64,000 nt of DNA. Origin: Nematostella vectensis (Eukaryota > Cnidaria > Anthozoa > Actiniaria > Edwardsiidae). Shown piece by piece: positions 21,386-31,531 of the stretch. The position numbers and the translations under genes were made by a program. The notes under the pieces were generated by a model, which saw nothing but the letters and a program-made list of their open reading frames with translations, searched no databases and was not told the DNA's origin. Within the stretch, counting starts at the first letter, position 1, and every line of letters begins with the position of its first letter. Where the stretch lies: positions 4,818,627 to 4,882,626 of the forward strand of contig NC_064048.1 of assembly GCF_932526225.1 (NCBI RefSeq), given 5' to 3'.

Positions 21386-23017
21386 CATAGGTAAGCAGTC
21401 GTACGTGAAGCTATTTGCAATATTGCATCAGTTACTGATTCCTTGTTTGAGCCATTCCGATGATTTATATTGTGCACTATGTTATGAGATGTGTTGTTAT
21501 TTCACAACCATGCATGCAAACTATTTGTAACAAATATCCTCAAAATTACCACATACTTTTTTTTACAATAGCTGTAGATCTTTTTTGTTTCCTTTTTAAT
21601 TACAGTAGAAAATGTTTTTTTTATGATATTTTTTTTACGTGATCTGTAATTCTCCCTTGGTTTTATTTAACAGTGTCACACCCACTAGCCATTTGAGTCA
21701 CTCAAGCAGGTGTGATTCTCAATGGTTTCTAAAATTGATTCTTTAGAGGTACCTGACATTTATGTTAGGATACTTCACTGGCAAGTTCTCTGAACATTTT
21801 CCAGGTTCTTTTCCTCCCTCCCCTTCCGTTTGGCAGGGGGTTGGGGCACAGGGAGCTTGTGTCGCCATATAATTTTGAAAGCCAACTACAGCTAACATAT
21901 CTTGTTGATGCCTCTGTGAAAACAAGTTCCGCTATATGTTTCAAGTATTGGTCTTTGTCTCCACCAGGCATACACAGATCACCTAGTTTTCCTACAGTTT
22001 TTAGTCTGTAGTCTTTCAAGTTATACCAATGACAAACTAAATGGCTGGCTGATGCTTTATCGGTTGATCTTTATAAGTACAGGGGGTATACCTAGACTGC
22101 CTTTTTACTAGAGATATTATTTCTATGTTGGTATTGATATGTAGATTAAAATATTTATGCTCATTTTGAGAAAGAAAATGATAATGAATAAATGACAAAA
22201 TTATATTTATGTAAAACCATATCAGTATAAATCAAACTGAAAGGACAAAAATGTTATTTTGAACCCTTATCTAACTTACACCACTTAGGTGGGGCGGGGT
22301 TACGATGTCTACGATATTTTATATGCCTTTGCACAAGAGACTATGATCTCTTGCTTTGCACAGTATCTCCGCGCGACGTTTATTGTCGGATTTGGCTACA
22401 TACCAGAGTCATCTATCTTATGCTTTATAGTTTCGTCTACAAATAGCACGTTTATTGAGCACCGAAAGTGGACCTTCGGCCGTTGCTGCACCGACCATAG
22501 AAATCCTTCACTGACGCGGGTGGAAAGCCTGTGGTGCACTTAATATCTTTGTGTTGCAAGCATCATTTGATTCGCGTCGCAGCACAGAGAAGAACTTTTT
22601 GTGTCTAATATGTCATTCTGACCAATCAGAGCTCACAAATACACGAGGATGATAACTCTCGAATAACGCCAATACATTAAGAGAATTAGAAAAAAATTTC
22701 AATGCTCATATTTATTTGATGCACACTATACCTAATAAATGCCCCAGTTATACAATCGATCTCACACTCAAACATTTATCTCTTGGTAAACAATCGAGAG
22801 CCATTTAAGTTAAAGAACTCGCGGCCGTTTATCTCTAAGGTAGTAATCATTTTTTATGTTTTGCCAATACAGTTCACAATATTAACAGCCCAAAGACCCT
22901 GTTTTCAATTTGCGTGACGTCATTAGCTGTGAAGATACATGGGCAGGATTATTCTTGGAGAAACTATTTTTTAAAAGAGGTTTTTGACAAAAAGTGAGTT
23001 GTGTCTCTTAAGTTGGA
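21386..23017. other. No gene seen
   Basis: AT-rich DNA with short ORFs on both strands and one fragment of the upstream ~0.5-kb repeat (22531-22660). Nothing here supports a gene. Confidence 0.4.
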
Positions 23018-23236
23018 TTCTTTTTTTATAAGAACGTCTAATTTTCAATTGAGGCTGGGTCGTTCTCATTTTGGGAAATTTTTACGGCTAAATATGTTCT
23101 TAATGATGTTCAATTTGATTTTGCATTTTAAAACGCATCAGGACTAAAAAGAAACAAAAGAAGCCTTGGCATGTTTTTAAAATTTGGTGAATTCTCAGGC
23201 TGGACGTTCTTATAAAAAAGGTTTAAGAAAGAGTGT
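23018..23236. repeat. Diverged copy of the CACTCTTT MITE
   Basis: It shares ATTCTTTTTTTATAA.AACGTCTAATTTTCA, GAGGCTGGG.CGTTCT and a right end GGACGTTCTTATAAAAA..AAAGAGTGTA with the element at 18293-18620. The left terminus is damaged. Confidence 0.65.
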
Positions 23237-23829
23237 ATTCTACAACACTTGCACGTAATCTCGCTTTCTGATTGGTTGTTAGCTATGGTAAATCAGAGGA
23301 CATCCCATGGGATTCGTCATTCACACAATCCTTGCAGGTTCACATGAATGCGAAAAAGACACTTTTCCAACACTTAAAGTAACGAAGACTGCAGGGTTTT
23401 GAAGCTAAAGTTACGCTACGAGCCTCGTGACTCCAAAACATTTTGATCATGGGGTGACGAATATCGTGGTGTATAAGAGTACATAGCACGGAAAAGTATG
23501 GGAAATTTTTTAAATAGTGTTAACAAAGGGAACTGGACAAAAAGGTCTGTCAAACAAATAAAAGACTCGTTACGCAAGTTACGTTGTCACGTCGTCAAGG
23601 TCACGCAATTCAGACGTATGTCACGCAGGCTGAATATTATTCACGCAAACCGCGAACACTGATGGTCATGTAAACCACATGGCTGTCACGTCAGACGACA
23701 CTAGTCACGCAAGTCAAAAATAGGGTCAAATAAAAAAAAAAAAAAAACGAGCAAGGCGATTATTTCTCAAACTACTAGCAGTTAGTTAGAATACGAGGGG
23801 AGCAGCGGTTCTGACTGTTCTGGGTACGT

Positions 23830-25174
23830 CTAGCGCCTGCTATCTGACGCCTTACATACTAAGGGTAAGCTTTTTTCGAGCACTCTCGTGACCAAGGGTA
23901 CGACAATCTTCAGAGTGGAGTGTAACTGTGAGATGAGACCGTGGAAGACACCTTCAGCTTCTCCTTTAGACTTGTAACAGGCAGTCATTTCTAAAAAGAA
24001 AGATAAATGAATAAATAAAGGAACGAACGAACGAACTAACAAACGAACGAATGAGTGAGTGGGGGAGTGAGTGAGTGAGTGATGAGTGTGTGATTGAGTG
24101 AGTGTGTGATTGAGTGAGTGAGTGAGTGAGTGAGTGAGTGAGTGAGTGAGTGAGTGAGTGAGTGAGTGAGTGAGTGAGTGAGTGAGTGAGTGAGTGAGTG
24201 AGTGAGTGAGTGAGTGAGTGAGTGATGAGTGTGTGAGCGAGTGAGTGAGCGAGTGAGTGTGTGAGCGAGTGAGTGAGTGAGTGAGTGAGTGAGTGAGTGA
24301 GTGAGTGAGTGAGTGAGTGAGTGAGTGAGTGAGTGAGTGAGTGAGTGAGTGTGTGATTGATTGAGTGAGTGAGTGAGTGTGTGATTGATTGATTGATTGA
24401 GTGAGCGAGCGGGTGAGTGAGTGAGCGAGTGAGTGAGTGAGTGAGTGAGTGAGTGAGTGAGTGAGTGATGAGCGAGTGAGTGAGCGAGTGAGTGAGTGAG
24501 CGAGCGACTGAGTGAGTGAGTGAGTGAGTGAGTGAGTGAGTGAGTGAGTGAGTGAGTGAGTGAGTGAGTGAGTGAGTGAGTGAGTGAATGAATGAATAAT
24601 AAAACAACTAAGGATTGAAAGACCCCCTTGGTTCCGTACTTTGGGATGAATCATTAACTATAGGTACTCAAAGAGTTCATGGGTCGTTGTGCCTTAACAA
24701 AAGTGACCCCGTCAAGGACACAACCCGAGGAGTCCAGGAATCAGACACCCCCCTCCCCCAATCACTTGGAAGTTCCACTCTAATGAAGGAAAATTTAGTA
24801 CCACTGAGAGCTAGGATGACCTCCCATAAAAAAGATCGGCTAAATAGGTAAACTTACCCCCCTCCCCCCGACACAAGCTATTTATAACATTGTTTCAAAT
24901 AACATTACCCGTGAGAGGTTTGACAATACTTACAAGGGATTTGATCTTCATGTGTAATAACGATTAGGAAATCCAAATATCACAAAAAAAGATACGCGGA
25001 ACTAAACCACGGGGGGAGGGGGAGGGGGTATACGCTCATCTCACCTTCAGCAGGCCCGCAGATTGATCTTGTACTTTCAACCTTAGCCTTGTAGTCGGCC
25101 AAGCAATCCCTGTGGATTTTTTTCTGGGTCTCTTCGTTTGAGGGGGTTAAGGATGAAGTTCTTAGAGCATCTGG
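23830..25174 (-). CDS. Two exons of an unrecognised minus-strand gene
   Basis: One exon at about 25173-25049 follows an acceptor TTCTCCAG and ends GAAG|GTGAGA. The next at about 23993-23830 follows CTTTTTAG and ends in TAG. The phases match (G|AA). Visible peptide is TPSNEETQKKIHRDCLADYK, then EMTACYKSKGEAEGVFHGL and a C-terminal SLPLVCKASDSRR. No domain is recognised. The intron between them contains the long (GTGA)n tract. A possible upstream exon at about 25710-25440 (NLFPPKFTEILQDDPQKTT) and a candidate first exon with ATG near 28358 and donor at 28337 are speculative. Coding status rests on splice-site quality and phase only. Confidence 0.4.
24040..24596. repeat. (GTGA)n microsatellite
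   Basis: About 550 bp of GTGA/GAGT tetranucleotide with GCGA, GTGT and GATT interruptions. The Thr-His-Ser-Leu frames on the minus strand are translations of this repeat and not proteins. Confidence 0.97.
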
Positions 25175-25711
25175 AGAATAAAAAGTGAGCATATCAAACT
25201 TTTGGTGTTATTCAAACTCGCTCGGCCGCTTTTTTAGAGACTGAGACTAGGAGCTGTGTAACCTGGCAAATTACAAATGGGTTTTCTCTGAGCTATCCAA
25301 GATGGCGGACGAAGAGCGATTATTTTTGGAAAACAGGGCTATTTAACCTGAGATTTCTGCTTATAGAAGCGAAAAATACCTATTTTTCTCATCAAATACC
25401 CCTGTAGGGGCTAGATCTTTCTTCTGCCAGCCTAACTTGTGGAAAAAAGCCCTCGTAGGTATTTTAATCGACTACGTCCTTGTGTGATCCTGATGCTGAA
25501 GAGTACAGAAACACCCGAAGGACGAGAAGCTAAGTATTCCTTTCTAATATTTCCGTTTTTTGTTTGTATAATTTTGGCGCAATTCTTATCTAGATAATCT
25601 TCACGGGTTGTTTTTTGGGGATCATCTTGCAGAATCTCGGTAAACTTAGGCGGGAAGAGGTTCAAAAGTTTAGTCGTCTCGTTTGCTTGTTCATGATAGA
25701 TATCTACTAAA

Positions 25712-28086
25712 ATGATGGTGCAAGGGTATTTGACAAATTTTTCACAAGGTCCTCCATTGAAAAAACAAAGATTGGCTTACATGCTACCTCAAGTCCGTGA
25801 AATCGGGCTGTGTGATTCTCGGGACTCGAGAATCGGAGAGCTCGAGAATCAGCTGTCAGAGCTAAAACATCGACTCGCTGATGTTGTCAAAGAGAGAGAT
25901 GGCATGAGAAAGGAGCTAGGCAAGGAAAAAAGCCCTTTCTTCAGCCGAGAAAGCCTTTTTGTGACCTTGAGCCAAAAGCTCAATTTCACAAAAAGTCAGA
26001 GATTAAAAAATGGCTTGAGAAGCAATTTGAGAAGCTTCCAACAGATTGGAAAGTTGTTGAGGTTTGTTTAGAATTTTTGTACACATGGAAACAACCTAAA
26101 TTTACCAATTCTGTTATAATGGCATTTGTTTATCATAAAATGTTTCCTTATCTCTAGGTTCAACTTGAAGTTGGTCAGTTTTGCCCTACATTTCAATGTT
26201 TCCTTATCTCTAGGTTCAACTTGAAGTTGGTATGGTCAGTTTTGCCCTACATTTCAATGAGAGGGTTGAGCCTGAGGAGATTGACCATAAAAAGATCCAA
26301 AGAGCTCTCAAGGTAGGTATTATAGAAGTACATGTACAGTACTGTAGGTTTCTTATTTTTTCTATATTTAGATTATTTTTATAATCTCAGGCCAAAGATG
26401 ATGGTGATGTTTCTGACTCAGCATACCATGAGCTAAAGATGGTAGCTGGGTCCAGCTTGCCATCACTGTATGGGATACAGAAAGAGAGAAAAGCTCAAAA
26501 TGCAATCATTCCTATTACAGAATTTGAAGGGGTTAGTCTGTTGATAGTCTTAATTCTGATTTGCTTTGTGCACAGCACATTTTGCATCCTTTAAAACAAG
26601 CAAATACTGTACAAACCCAATAATTCATTAAACAAAGTTTCTCCTTTCAGAATGCAAAAGGATGTTCAAGATCCATCAAGGACATTCTAAGTTATAGTTC
26701 AGATGTCATTGGAAATGCAGGGGGCAATGTTATAACCCTTCGGTTTTCTGGTGATGGTAGAAAAACCACCAAAAAACTCGGGAGTGTTATGACAACCTTC
26801 TGCTTTCCAGCAGAAAACTCTGTTAAAAGAAGCCCAGAAAGGGAATACTGTATATCTATATATGATGGTGAGTTGGTTGCAGCTAATTTATTGCAGCTGT
26901 AAGTGAGAACAAATCTTCCTAATGATATAGTCAACTAAAGCCATATATCTGTGAACACTTTTTATTATAGGCAAGGAGTCATATGACATCCTAAAGGCGA
27001 CCTTGAGAGGGGTTTTTGATGAGATGAAGGCCCTAGGGAGAACTGGCATTCTTGTTAATGGCCTTGAATACACTATTGATTGGTAGGTTTCATTTTTTTT
27101 GCAACCAATAATCTTATGATCTGGCATTAAACAGGACATATGTAACTTTTATCCCTTTTTTAAGGGTGATGGAGGAATGTAGGAAGTTCCATCTGAGGTC
27201 GACAGGCACCAAGGACTTCCTACGTGCCACACTCAAGGATCATCTTGACCGCAACAACATAGTGTTTGAGGTATGATTTTTATTTTCATTATAAAAAAGA
27301 CCAGCACACCCAGGATACTACTGTGTATAAAGCTAATTTAACAATTGCTTTGTGTTTTGTAGCCATCGTCCACTCCCACTTGTGAGAAAACAGTTCTTAG
27401 CATATCAGAGCTGACACAAGTGTGGAAAAGTTTGATGGTCCTCACTGATGCTCTTGGGGCAAATCCTGGAGATGAAGCATATCTTCGAGCAGATGCTTTT
27501 CAAGAAAAGGCCCGCCAATGGGGAACCAAATTTAGAAAAGCCACGTTTGATGAGGTAATTCTACATCCCTGTGGTTAGTTGAACTGGCAGGACACAAGCC
27601 TCATTTGATCATATGTCACTGAAAAAATAAAATCAGTAGATATATTATTTTAATTGTGCTTTCTTTTATCTCTCCACAGGATGTAATTCCATATATACAT
27701 GGTAAGATTAAAATGAGATTCCTTAATTGACTTGGGATCTCCGAGACCAAGTAATTTTATGCATTTTTTTCTCTACAGTTCTTGTTTATCATGTCCCCCA
27801 ATTTTTGGAGATTCATGGCACGATCCACCAGTTCAATTGCCAGACAGTGGAAAAGAAAAACCACATGCAGAACAAGACATTCCACAGGGGTAGCCAGAAA
27901 GGGGGGAAAAATAGCAACTACACTGTACAGGTAATTCCAAGTGAAAAAAACGTCATGTTATCTAGACTAATCGCTTGCTACAACTGTGTATTTTTATCTC
28001 TATAGATCATGGAGAGGGAAAACAGAAAACTGTTCAGTAGGGAAAATAATTTGGAAAGGGTCAAGAGAAAATATCAAAAGCAGTGA
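25712..28086 (+). CDS. Intron-rich transposase-derived protein, first exon frameshifted
   Basis: Ten exons: 25712-26061, 26214-26312, 26391-26531, 26651-26867, 26971-27082, 27165-27270, 27363-27554, 27680-27701, 27779-27930, 28006-28086. From exon 2 on, all splice sites are GT-AG and every phase agrees. Exon 1 starts MMVQGYLTNFSQGPP and has a coiled coil. Its frame does not match exon 2: the frame that fits (SEIKKWLEKQFEKLPTDW) is reached only by a one-base change near the A6 run at 25925. Conserved parts are NVITLRFSGDGRKTTKKLG, probably holding the first catalytic Asp, and PYIHVLVYHVPQFLEIHG..QTVEKKNH, probably the acidic third position. They match a large family of cnidarian and fish transposon-derived proteins. 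The middle of that family, with CxxC and a second Asp, appears absent. Domestication or decay are both possible. Confidence 0.65.
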
Positions 28087-28522
28087 AGACAAAGAAAAAA
28101 TGTATTTATTTATTTATTATATTTTTGGTGCTATTTATTACTGTTGTAAATATCACTATTTATAACTTGTATAACTATTTGTACCCACATTATTATATAA
28201 AGGCATTAAAACCATCAAAACAATCTGTATCATTCCCTGGATCTAAATTCCCCCTCTTTATTTTCGACTGGAAATACAGTGAAATCGGTTGAAACAGATG
28301 TCAACAATTAGTTTATATAGAGAGATTTTAACTTACCGAGCCATAGTTGTGAAGCATATTCCGTCTACGCCGTACGAAGCTGATCTCCAAAAAGCTCAGC
28401 GGGGGATACTTGCGCTCTAGCGGTCGACACATACTAGGCCTTTCTTCCTCTGACCCATATTCAGAGATGTAAGTACAACGGGGGCACGAACTATGATCAT
28501 AATTAATCCTTAGCTCGTATCC

Positions 28523-29170
28523 TCATGATATCCACATCTTCGAAGATGAGTCAACTTCACATATTGTACTCGAATCTGGCAGTTGCCGAGCCATAAACTC
28601 CGTACCAATAACGGTGCCAAACTCGACAGCAGTGCACGGGAACCGAATATTACGGGTCCCTGAAAAATCCAGCTTTCGTGAGGTAGCAAAAGAAAATGTC
28701 CCTTTACCAAACAAAGCGGAAAAACCCCCCTTTGAAAGTGGGACTTTCACTTGTACTCTCCGAATGAGTCCCGTGTCATTCTCGGGTGTACGAAATTGGA
28801 GCTCATCGAACAGTGCATGTCGAATCAGCCACAATTCCTTATCCTCGGAGCAAAGAATGGGAAGCTTTTCTCTTGCTACCTCACTACTGTCGGGGTTCCC
28901 AGCATTCACGGCTAAATAGCATGACAACTGCGGATTCAATGAAAGAGAAACCGTAGAATTATATCTATCGCTGTAGCCTTTCCATTTCACAAAGGCATAG
29001 TCTCCCTCAACGTTTAAAACTCTCTCTATCTCCCAGACTTTTTCTTCTTCCTCTTTCTCTTCTTTCACGTACGTATCAACTGAGGAATGGTCTAAATATT
29101 TGACCAAGCGATCCGGTTTCTTTATAATTCTTCCACTACGAGTCTTTAGAGAATCAGTGTTTGCCGCCAT
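28523..29170 (-). CDS. Chromodomain-containing protein, single exon
   Basis: A 215-codon frame from ATG 29170 to a stop at 28523. Residues 1-30 are basic (RSGRIIKKPDRLVKYLD). An acidic linker (KEEKEEEEK) and a chromodomain start follow: VWEIERVLNVEGDYAFVKWK then GYSDRYNSTV, matching the EIE.IL....Y.VKWKGY pattern. The usual W-E-P end of the domain is missing and the sequence changes character after STVSLSLN, so the C-terminal half may come from another source. Chromodomains bind methylated histone tails; many intronless ones in animals derive from retroelement integrases. It faces the transposase-derived gene tail to tail, 0.44 kb away. Function is unknown. Confidence 0.55.
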   Translation of the reverse strand: MAANTDSLKTRSGRIIKKPDRLVKYLDHSSVDTYVKEEKEEEEKVWEIERVLNVEGDYAFVKWKGYSDRYNSTVSLSLNPQLSCYLAVNAGNPDSSEVAREKLPILCSEDKELWLIRHALFDELQFRTPENDTGLIRRVQVKVPLSKGGFSALFGKGTFSFATSRKLDFSGTRNIRFPCTAVEFGTVIGTEFMARQLPDSSTICEVDSSSKMWIS

Positions 29171-29194
29171 GTTTGTTGGAGAAGCGCGAAAGGG

Positions 29195-29292
29195 GAAACT
29201 CCAGTACTTCTAAATATGGGCATATATGACCATATAAGGCACAGCGAACGAAGGACACTATCCGTGGGGAATATGTTTGATATGGTATCAAG
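29195..29292. repeat. Fragment of a dispersed repeat with a CArG-like box
   Basis: CTTCTAAATATGGGCAT, CCATATAAGG (29230-29239) and GGGGAATATGTTTGATATG match the repeats at 18067-18150 and 62098-62178. CCATATAAGG fits the SRF CArG consensus. It sits just upstream of the chromodomain ORF start. A regulatory role is only a possibility. Confidence 0.55.
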
Positions 29293-29426
29293 ATTTTGCA
29301 TATACATGTAGTTCATGCTGGTAGCTATTAAATATAAAACATCCTAAAAAATTTCAAGACCCATGGAACAATGTAAACATTCTGGAATTGTATGATTTGA
29401 AAGACCAATTAAATTAAGCCTGTACC

Positions 29427-30365
29427 TTGGCTTAATGGATGGCCGAAAACGATTCCATCTTTCCACTGGAGAGGATCTTGAACGTTTCCTATCTCTTGAA
29501 TATCTGAATAAAAAACAAGAAATATTAATCACACCATGGCCTATTCTAGCCTATTCTATTTAAAAATTCCTCCCTTGGTTTCTAAGAGGCATTGCCAGAA
29601 TTTTTTCACATTTTTTTGTGTGGCATGATATATAGCAATATTGTTTTTTTTTTCTTGTGTTCAATTGACCCTGGGTATACAGCATGTATATATCATATGT
29701 TTTAAGGTTAAAAAAGGGGGTGATAAAATTTTGAACATATTATTATTGGAAATAAAATGAACAATAGATACAATTAAATAACAAATAATAACAAAAACAC
29801 AATAATATGTAACATTTACTATACCTTGAATTGGCAGATGAATGAGAATGCTTTCTTTCTTCTGGAGAGCTAGAAGAGTATCTTGAATGTCTTCTAGAAA
29901 ATAACATTTTGGAAACAAATCAACTTAGAGCTTCCTGGGATTGCCTGCAAACTAGTGGTGCTTGCATTTTAGACATTATGAAAGGGGAAATGAACTGTAA
30001 TGTGGGAAATTAAACCTTCAAACGCTTCAGGGTTCATACAGAATTATTAGTGAAAATTTCTTTAATTTTGCCAAAACTTTCCCAAAGCCCAGCAGACCAA
30101 CAGAGTTAGTTAATCTTTTAGGGGCAAAAAATTGAGCTTTACGTAAATTGAGGTATCCTTTTTAAACATTGCTATGGATCCTACGGAACAAAATTGAAGT
30201 TGCTCATCCTGCTTTCCTTTGGGGTTGAACTTGATTTTCCTGTCAAGAACCCACAACAATTTTATATGGAATGCCCCCCCCCCCCCCCACATATGTGAAA
30301 TATGCAAAGTCTGTGGTACCTTCGTTTAACAGATGATCGAGAACGATATGTTCTTGGATGCCTAC
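29427..30365 (-). CDS. Arg/Ser-rich exons of an unidentified minus-strand gene
   Basis: Three short exons sit at about 30364-30323 (HPRTYRSRSSVKR), 29893-29825 (RHSRYSSSSPEERKHSHSS) and 29513-29427 (YSRDRKRSRSSPVERWNRF). All begin after an AG acceptor, end AG|GT and keep the same phase, with the split codon reading Arg each time. This looks like an RS domain built by exon duplication, as in splicing-factor-like proteins. The rest of the gene was not found in the window with confidence. The 85- and 62-codon frames in the area overlap these exons only in part. Confidence 0.45.
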
Positions 30366-30739
30366 AAAATCATAAACAACAAATCAGGGCAACCTTGGAC
30401 CATCTTTTGCAGCGTATTTCATGCTTTTATAACTACCTCCTTTGTTGAAAAGGCGCCCATGAAGAGACTCAATACTGGCAAAATAAAACTGTTAACTGTG
30501 AGTCTTAACTGGAGGACTTGTTTTGTACTCTTACTAGTGTTCTTAAGAATGTAAGAATTCTGCCAATTGAAGCTAATTAGACCGGAAAAAGTTGTACAAT
30601 GACCGACAATGAGTTTTCCGTTTCAGACAGAAACTCATCTCTTTTGTGATAAGGCTCGCTAACGCTTCAGTTGATCCAGTTCCTTAAGAACAACACACGA
30701 GGCTAATAATAGTAATGTTTTATTGAGATTTATTGAGAA

Positions 30740-31190
30740 AACAGTCAAGACACAACTTCAAATTATATTTAATTTTCCTGAAGGATCACGAGGGACTGAT
30801 TCTAATCCTGGTCCGCCTGTGGTCAGAGTCATGTGTTGGAACTGCAAATGTTTCGAAGGTCAAAAGTTTGGTTGTTCTTAGCAAGGCTGTGCTTTGGCTG
30901 TGCTATGTTTATGTTGTACCTCTTTTCAGTAGCAATTAAAAGTTGTGTATTTGTTTTGGACTCATATGGGTTTACCGCCGTGGCAATGTAATAAACAATA
31001 AATACAAGTATTTATTGGGATTTAAGTTCTTTTAAGGCATGTTATTTAGAAATAGATTCGCTGTCAACCCTTAATTATGCTTTAAGAATTGGAAGTGCTT
31101 TCTTCTGCTTTCCCTTTGTCCATTACCGCAATTCCGTGGGGATCATTTCGGGTCCTGGGATCATTCCGGGTCCTGTACAGAAACATGTCT
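30740..31190 (+). repeat. Dispersed repeat ending in GGGTCCTGGGATC units
   Basis: This segment, including AAGTTGTGTATTTGTTTTGGAC, CCCTTTGTCCATTACCG and GGGTCCTGGGATCATTCCGG, is present in inverted orientation at about 36360-36810 and in part at 37428-37600. It lies just upstream of FAM8A1 exon 1, so its transcribed strand matches the gene. No ORF of note. Confidence 0.65.
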
Positions 31191-31531
31191 CAACAAGTCT
31201 CAGTGTCTGAATTCTCGCGTCTGATAGAAGACAATAAACATTCCACACATATTTTAGGTGTTCACGGTTTTACTGGTTACGCTGTAATTATGAGATAACT
31301 CGGGAAGGCGTTTACTACATTTTGGGTTAAATTTCCAGGTCGCTTTTGTTATCCAATCCCGGTCGCTGTTTACTACAAACCCCTGTCTCGTTCATGTTCA
31401 GGCGGCAAAAAATCCGCCGGTAATGTTCCTTGGTCCTGTTTTTACCACTTCGCAGGATCCAGGAACGCCTAATCAATTTTGGATGTTCTAAAGTTCATAA
31501 CCGTGAGAGCCTGGAGACAAACAACATCAAG

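Noticed and set aside
23830-24654. 274- and 213-codon Thr-His-Ser-Leu frames on the minus strand
   Set aside because: They are translations of the (GTGA)n microsatellite. Only the last ~55 residues of one frame, after a splice acceptor, may be a real exon.
28523-28919. Plus-strand 101-codon frame opposite the chromodomain ORF
   Set aside because: It is an antisense shadow with no features; the minus frame contains the chromodomain motif.
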